Assembly (NCBI RefSeq): GCF_031143425.1
Contig: NC_090449.1
Span: 781,394,684-781,458,683 of the forward strand
Source: Pleurodeles waltl
Lineage: Eukaryota; Chordata; Amphibia; Caudata; Salamandridae
Length of the DNA stretch: 64,000 nt
Direction of reading: 5' to 3'
Below, piece after piece: positions 60,501 through 64,000 of this stretch; position 1 is the stretch's first letter; each line of letters opens with the position of its first letter. Made by a program: the position numbers and the translations under genes. The notes beneath the pieces were generated by a model. The model was not told the origin of the DNA. It made no database searches and saw only the letters and a list, made by a program, of their open reading frames with translations.

Positions 60501-60604
60501 GGACAGTGCATTCTGATCTGAGTGAGTCTATTTGTGGGGCTAGTCGATGTTTATATGCAGTTTGGCTACTCAGGAAAAGTGGATGGACTAACATTTTTAA
60601 ATGA
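57517..60604 (+). pseudogene. LINE ORF2 remnant (endonuclease plus reverse transcriptase)
   Basis: In order: an endonuclease start near 57520-57570 (LHSRNVAGLKKK); PLILAGDFNTT near 57918-57950; VCNGRLPSD near 58090-58120 and KIDYILLD near 58160-58185 closing the endonuclease; an RT finger motif with MPPGKAPGPEGIPRDLF near 58921-58971; VIIPVYKKGDRN near 59068-59100; GVCQGSVLVPSLFLLYING near 59310-59365; FADN at 59441-59452 in place of the usual YADD; and a C-terminal Cys/His-like stretch near 60360-60430. A T-run at 59371-59385 interrupts the palm. Several stops and frame changes make it non-functional. The L2/CR1-like motif style suggests that broad group, without firm assignment. Confidence 0.75.
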
Positions 60605-60799
60605 GATGTGAATTAATTCTTCCTATGTTGAGGATGATTTTTAACTATGTGATAATTTTTCCTCCCTTTTATCAATTTTAGTTTCTTTGGTTCAAATATG
60701 CACTAATGCATGAAATGTATGTATTATGAGGATGGTTGAATTGTTTTATTGGCAAATGCCCGAAATAAACTAATAAATTAAATGAAATGTTACATCACA

Positions 60800-63568
60800 T
60801 GTACATTTTTGAAATATGTATTCAATTCATGGGTACCTCACACTTGTTCTCCTGTGATAAGATACTATTTTACCATCTCCTTTACTGCAAAAGATGTTCT
60901 CGAAGTGCTTATCCATTAACTATCTGTATAGTGAGAACAATTATTTCGTTATGCCCAGTGGTGCATAGCTGTTTCTTTGGACAATCTATTCTCAAATACC
61001 ACAAGTTATTCTTCCTCTCATTATTAATGAGATATGACTGTTGAGCATTCAGTACCACCGTGAGTGTTACTATCAACAGTTAATATGCTTTTTCTTTTAA
61101 ACCATTAAAACGGTGTAGTAAAGGGCCGTTTAATGTACTTCAGTGCTAAACTAGCTTTTTTGTTGTGATTTTCAATGTTATGATAAAACAAACGTTATGC
61201 CTAATTCAGTACTATAATTTGATGAACAAATACTGTTTACACACTTATTTAAAAGTCTATATTTCACAATAATAAATTCTACCAATCCCCAGCAGTCATA
61301 GTTAACAGCTGTCCATCCACCATCCATGGCACCGACTCGAATAAGCATGGAGTAGACCACTGTTAGAAAGAAAGTCACTCATCTGCTGCACATGCCCAAT
61401 TCTACGCCCTTCAAACTGTCTAACTAAACTATAGCAAGAGAATTGGTCTGTGTGGCTTAGACCTAAAAAAAAACAAAAAAAAACTGATATCATGAAATCA
61501 GTCGATGCAGAGATACAACACATCTAATTACATAATATATACAAAAAAAAACAAAAAAAGAAGAAATTAAGAAATCAAACTTAACATAGCAGTCACCTTT
61601 ATGGTTTCACATGTATCTAATGTCACGTTGCTTTGCAGGTGTTAGAAGGGTATTTTGTTGTGAATGGAGTACATTGCTGAAAGATAAATCAAGGAGAGGA
61701 CACTCAGTATTATTTCTCGGAGTGAAATTGATTATGTTCTGTGTGCTCGGTCAGCTTACAGTAGGTATGAGTTCACCAAGAGTTGCCTGGTGTGATTAAT
61801 TTGCAATTTTAGTGCAGTACTTCAAAGGATTATTACATCTTCATTGATAGTTTCATAGAGTATACCATATACATCAATGCACCTTCATACAACTTGCAGA
61901 GCCACAATTATTTCATGTTTTACAGTGTGAAGAATGTCCATACAAAATGACACATTGTAAAAAAGAATCGTACGAGATAATGGGAGAGGTGGCCAGTTTT
62001 GGGGCAGGTAAACATATTTTGTTCTATTTTTCTTTCAACTATCAGGTCACTTCCTTCATGCCTTTGCTTATCAAAGTTTATGAAATGTTTGTATCTGCAC
62101 AACTCGACAAAATAATATGTTATGCTAGTGGGGGATCTGGAGGGGGACTCTGTAGTGCCATCATAGGGCAGCATCTCCAATACCACAAGTAACGTTTTCA
62201 TATTCAAAAATAAAAATTGATCTTCAGAAATAAAAGTAATTTTTACTTATTACAGATACTAAACGAGGTGCGCACATCCTTTCAACATCAACACCACAAA
62301 ATAAAATGATAACTTGACTTAACATGTGAAATCCAGGTCGATTTATTAAACATAATGCAGTAATGAACTCCCTTTGTCAAAATGTCGGTGCATAACAATA
62401 AATCACGCTATTAAATAGAAGAAAAGTGATCCATGTTATAACGGGATTTTGCTGATTGAATGTTGAGTATGCAAGTTTTAGTTTTTGACTGATCTGAGAT
62501 TTGTTAGGGCTGCAAGTAACCAGGAAAAGTGGTACTGGTGCTTCCCATTGTCTTTGGGATTCTGAATGTTTGTCGATGTGAGGCAATACTGAATATTTGC
62601 CTTAGGAATTCAATAATTTTGAAGTTACCAAATGCATCTTCTAGGCTTACATCCTACAGTCATAAGGTGTTTATCTCTAACCAACAGGGCACTTCACCAC
62701 TTCGTTAATTGTTGAGTTTCTCACTGACAGGTGAAATTAATATAATATGTTTTAAAAATATTAAACAATAAATTAATTAACTTCGACAGATGTGGCGCTC
62801 TCGATTTGCGAGACAGAGTATGGAAGTCTGTATGCCATTGTGTTCTTCCCCAGGTATCAGTTGTTGGTTTACCTTCCATGCCATCACATGGCTGCAAGGT
62901 AAGATTCCCATTAAGGTGGAACTACAAGTTTGGAATATTACCTGGTTGCAAGCTAATGTCTCTATTATGAGGCTATAGAAGGTACTGAAGGTGTTGAGGT
63001 ACTGTTATCAATTTTAATGAAGATCTCCACTCTCAAGGGCATGGAGTGGGTACATCATTTTTTTGTATTTGTGTGAGTTACTGAGTAGGAAACCACCCTC
63101 ATATATAAAAGCAAATATTAGAAATAGAATGAATTGCTCACAATGTTAACTACAACACTCTTGATATTGTCTGAATGAACATTAACAAAGTACTTCATGA
63201 AGTCAGGTATAGGACAAAAAGTTGTGGTGGATGCGTCAATATAATAGAGTGCAGACGCCCAGCTGTTGGTTGAAGTGACCTAGCAATAGTTCCTGTAAAT
63301 GAAGTAATTGTAAAACCAACACTTGGCTGTGGTCCAAAACACACACATTACAAATAACAACTGCAATAGTAACAAGTCCCCAGTGTTTTGAATGACATAC
63401 GATCTAGAGATGTTTGCCAAGTAGGCCAATTATGTCATAAAACACTCTCCAATGCCATTATCCACTGTATTCTTTGGTTAGGTTCTTGATATGGGGAGGA
63501 GGGATTTTACATGATTTCAGTGTATGATAACCAGTCACTGTGCAATTAATGTAGTTAAAATATGTAGC
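60800..63568. other. AT-rich sequence, nothing assigned
   Basis: About 2.8 kb with only short open frames (up to 95 codons) lacking known motifs. A-rich microsatellite-like runs lie at about 61466-61485 and 61542-61560. It may be intergenic or intronic. Confidence 0.4.
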
Positions 63569-64000
63569 TGTAGGAAACTGGGCTTGTTGGTAGATGCCAC
63601 CCCCTCCCCATTTTTTGCCCTCTTTTAGAACTACTAAAGGCTGACTTTAAACTGCCATTCAGCGAGGCCTGCTAATCAGACCTCAGTTCCAGTGCTCTTT
63701 CCTTAAAACAAAATATGTTTGATTGTCTCACAAATGGCAAATTCCCTAGTAAATGGTACTCCTGGTACCTAGGGCATCGGTACTAAAGAGGGTCCCTAAG
63801 GGCTGCAGCATATCTTGCCTCCCTAAGGGACCCACATACAAATTGCACACAGCCTGCCATCGCAGACTGTATAAAAAAATAAAAAATACTCAACAATTCC
63901 ACACTCATTGGTTGCCATGGTAAAGTCACTGCATGCATTAACTGTACGTCACCCCTACAGCAGGCTGTAAGAGCCTTAAGACAGGGTGCATTATAATGCA
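63569..64000 (+). repeat. Abundant newt-type interspersed repeat (probably LTR), cut by window edge
   Basis: It starts with TGTAGGAAACTGG and contains GAGGCCTGCTAA, GGTACTCCTGGTACC, GTCCCTAAGGGCTGCAGCAT and ACAGCAGGCTGTAAGAGCC. From memory this block order resembles a repeat that is very common in salamandrid genomic and transcript sequence. The TG start suggests an LTR, but the other end is outside the window. Confidence 0.45.

Larger units (their letters stand above)
53728..60790 (+). mobile_element. Decayed LINE on + strand, split by a solo ERV LTR
   Basis: 128-bp repeats, ORF1-like frames, then endonuclease, RT and C-terminal remnants lie in order on the + strand, ending in AATAAACTAATAAATTAAATG near 60764-60784. 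The ERV LTR at 55791-57328 sits between ORF1 and the endonuclease, so the LINE is older than that LTR. The junction of the left and right parts as one element is inferred from order and strand. Confidence 0.6.

Noticed and set aside
1..64000. tRNA or rRNA genes, CRISPR arrays, bacterial operons
   Set aside because: None seen. Content is that of a repeat-rich eukaryotic genome, and the only tRNA-related sequence is the primer binding site.

Overview
The window is repeat-dense vertebrate DNA with no host gene that I can recognise. A class I (gamma/epsilon-type) endogenous retrovirus family, several decayed LINEs of different clades, a Ty3/gypsy remnant, and a right-edge repeat resembling repeats very common in newts together suggest a large-genome amphibian, most likely a salamandrid. 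That assignment is inference. It rests on repeat content and recollection, not on a search.

Layout. 1-612 is a Ty3/gypsy pol remnant. 981-14354 is a complete but inactivated provirus (provirus 1): two LTRs of about 1.54 kb, a primer binding site resembling initiator tRNA-Met, gag, pol, env and a polypurine tract, with a 4-bp target duplication (ccac). 14359-17159 is unassigned. 17164-42352 is a second insertion of the same family. It is expanded into a tandem array LTR-internal-LTR-internal-LTR with an exact period of 11,832 bp, and only the outermost ends carry a 4-bp target duplication (ggaa). From about 44.3 to 50.3 kb lies a decayed L1-type LINE on the + strand. From about 50.5 to 53.7 kb lies another LINE on the - strand. 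From 53.7 to 60.8 kb lies a third LINE on the + strand, beginning with three 128-bp tandem units and interrupted by a diverged solo LTR of the same ERV family (55791-57328). 60.8-63.5 kb shows nothing I can name, and the last 430 bp look like an abundant interspersed repeat cut by the window edge.

How the ERV genes fit together. Gag has a gamma-like matrix, a PPPY late motif, capsid and one CCHC zinc knuckle. It runs into protease, RT, RNase H and integrase in one reading frame, with no stop at the Gag-Pol junction. Pol has a GPY/F-type integrase C-terminus followed by an unusual charged tail of about 200 residues. Env is gamma-type: a CXXC motif in SU, an RQKR cleavage site, and a CX7CC motif plus membrane anchor in TM. 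Every copy carries several stops or frameshifts, so none encodes a complete set of proteins. The tandem copies share all their lesions, including loss of the protease catalytic aspartate, so the array arose by duplication of an already dead provirus.

The most interesting observation is the tandem provirus. Its middle LTR looks recombinant, with a left part like the 3' LTR and the rest like the 5' LTR, as expected from unequal crossing-over between the two LTRs of one provirus.
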